5,827 nucleotides of DNA from Actinomycetota bacterium (GTDB lineage Bacteria; Actinomycetota; Actinomycetes; Nanopelagicales; Nanopelagicaceae). Below are positions 5,776-5,827 of the stretch, one piece after another. The DNA lies in assembly GCA_947457445.1 (NCBI GenBank), contig CANGVO010000066.1, positions 1 to 5,827 on the forward strand. Reading direction: 5' to 3'. The position numbers and the translations under genes were made by a program. Each line of letters begins with the position of its first letter. The first letter of the stretch is position 1. Below the pieces are notes generated by a model. It ran no database searches. It saw nothing but the letters and a program-made list of their open reading frames with translations, and had not been told where the DNA came from.

Positions 5776-5827
5776 TTATGCCTCCGGAGTTGTTGTTGCT
5801 GATTCAAGGATCTCTTTTTCAAGTGAC
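5776..5827 (-). CDS. rpsB: Ribosomal protein S2 (C-terminal tail only)
   Basis: The frame ending in TAA at 5776-5778 is open to the right edge and gives only 16 residues, SLEKEILESATTTPEA. The tail itself carries no diagnostic motif. The call rests on position: rpsB lies directly upstream of tsf in nearly all bacteria, and actinobacterial S2 proteins often end in a variable Ala/Thr/Glu-rich tail like this one. The last codons (CCG GAG GCA) contain the GGAGG that serves tsf, and the stop lies 5 nt before the tsf TTG. Confidence 0.75.
   Translation of the reverse strand, partial: SLEKEILESATTTPEA
5781..5785 (-). promoter_or_regulatory. Ribosome binding site of tsf inside the end of the upstream gene
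   Basis: On the minus strand GGAGG lies ten nt before the TTG start of tsf and overlaps the last two sense codons of the presumed rpsB. It is the only purine-rich site near the start and supports TTG as the initiator. The site inside the upstream reading frame and the 5-nt gap suggest that ribosomes finishing S2 feed EF-Ts synthesis. Confidence 0.75.

Noticed and set aside
5734..5785. Sequestration of the tsf ribosome binding site by GCCUUC at 5739-5734
   Set aside because: Only six bp with a G-U pair across a loop of about 40 nt; such matches are expected by chance.
5782..5789. CTCCGGAG palindrome at the tsf ribosome binding site
   Set aside because: It has no loop, so it cannot form an intramolecular hairpin, and eight-base palindromes are common.
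1..5827. tRNA, rRNA, CRISPR, insertion sequence, prophage or attachment site
   Set aside because: Almost every base is in co-directional housekeeping or metabolic genes; no repeats array, transposase motif or cloverleaf was seen.

Overview
This window looks like a core chromosomal segment of an actinobacterium. Every gene lies on the minus strand, so transcription runs from the right edge to the left. The order rpsB-tsf-pyrH-frr-cdsA-rlmN is the usual actinobacterial one, and the EF-Ts, RRF, CdsA and RlmN sequences have an actinobacterial look. Base composition is only about 42-45% G+C in lines I counted by hand. With the very tight packing, that points to a streamlined low-GC lineage such as the freshwater acI group (Nanopelagicales). 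The lineage is an inference; no 16S gene is present.

Layout from right to left. The last 16 codons of a gene that is almost certainly rpsB (ribosomal protein S2) run into tsf (EF-Ts, TTG start). A 63-nt gap leads to pyrH (UMP kinase), and a 48-nt gap leads to frr (ribosome recycling factor). An 18-nt gap leads to cdsA (CDP-diglyceride synthase), which overlaps rlmN (23S rRNA A2503 methyltransferase) by ATGA. A small DinB/YfiT-type gene follows after 10 nt. Two nt later comes an aldehyde dehydrogenase of the gamma-aminobutyraldehyde (PatD) type, cut by the left edge after 351 residues. There is no gene-free stretch over 300 bases, and I see no RNA gene, mobile element or CRISPR.

The first six genes form a growth-linked set: ribosome components and factors, UMP phosphorylation for RNA and CTP supply, CTP-dependent phospholipid activation, and ribosome maturation. 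The last two are accessory passengers, probably on the same transcript.

The most interesting content is RNA structure at the gene junctions. The pyrH ribosome binding site and AUG lie in a near-continuous 20-bp hairpin (4840-4891) with an exact 12-bp basal stem formed with pyrH's own codons 10-14. A second hairpin sits just upstream (4899-4922). At frr-cdsA, a 24-nt perfect palindrome spans the frr stop codon, between a consensus Shine-Dalgarno sequence in frr and the cdsA GTG start, which has no nearby Shine-Dalgarno sequence of its own. Both look like translational control elements inside the operon. This reading is a hypothesis from pairing found by eye; I ran no folding or conservation test.
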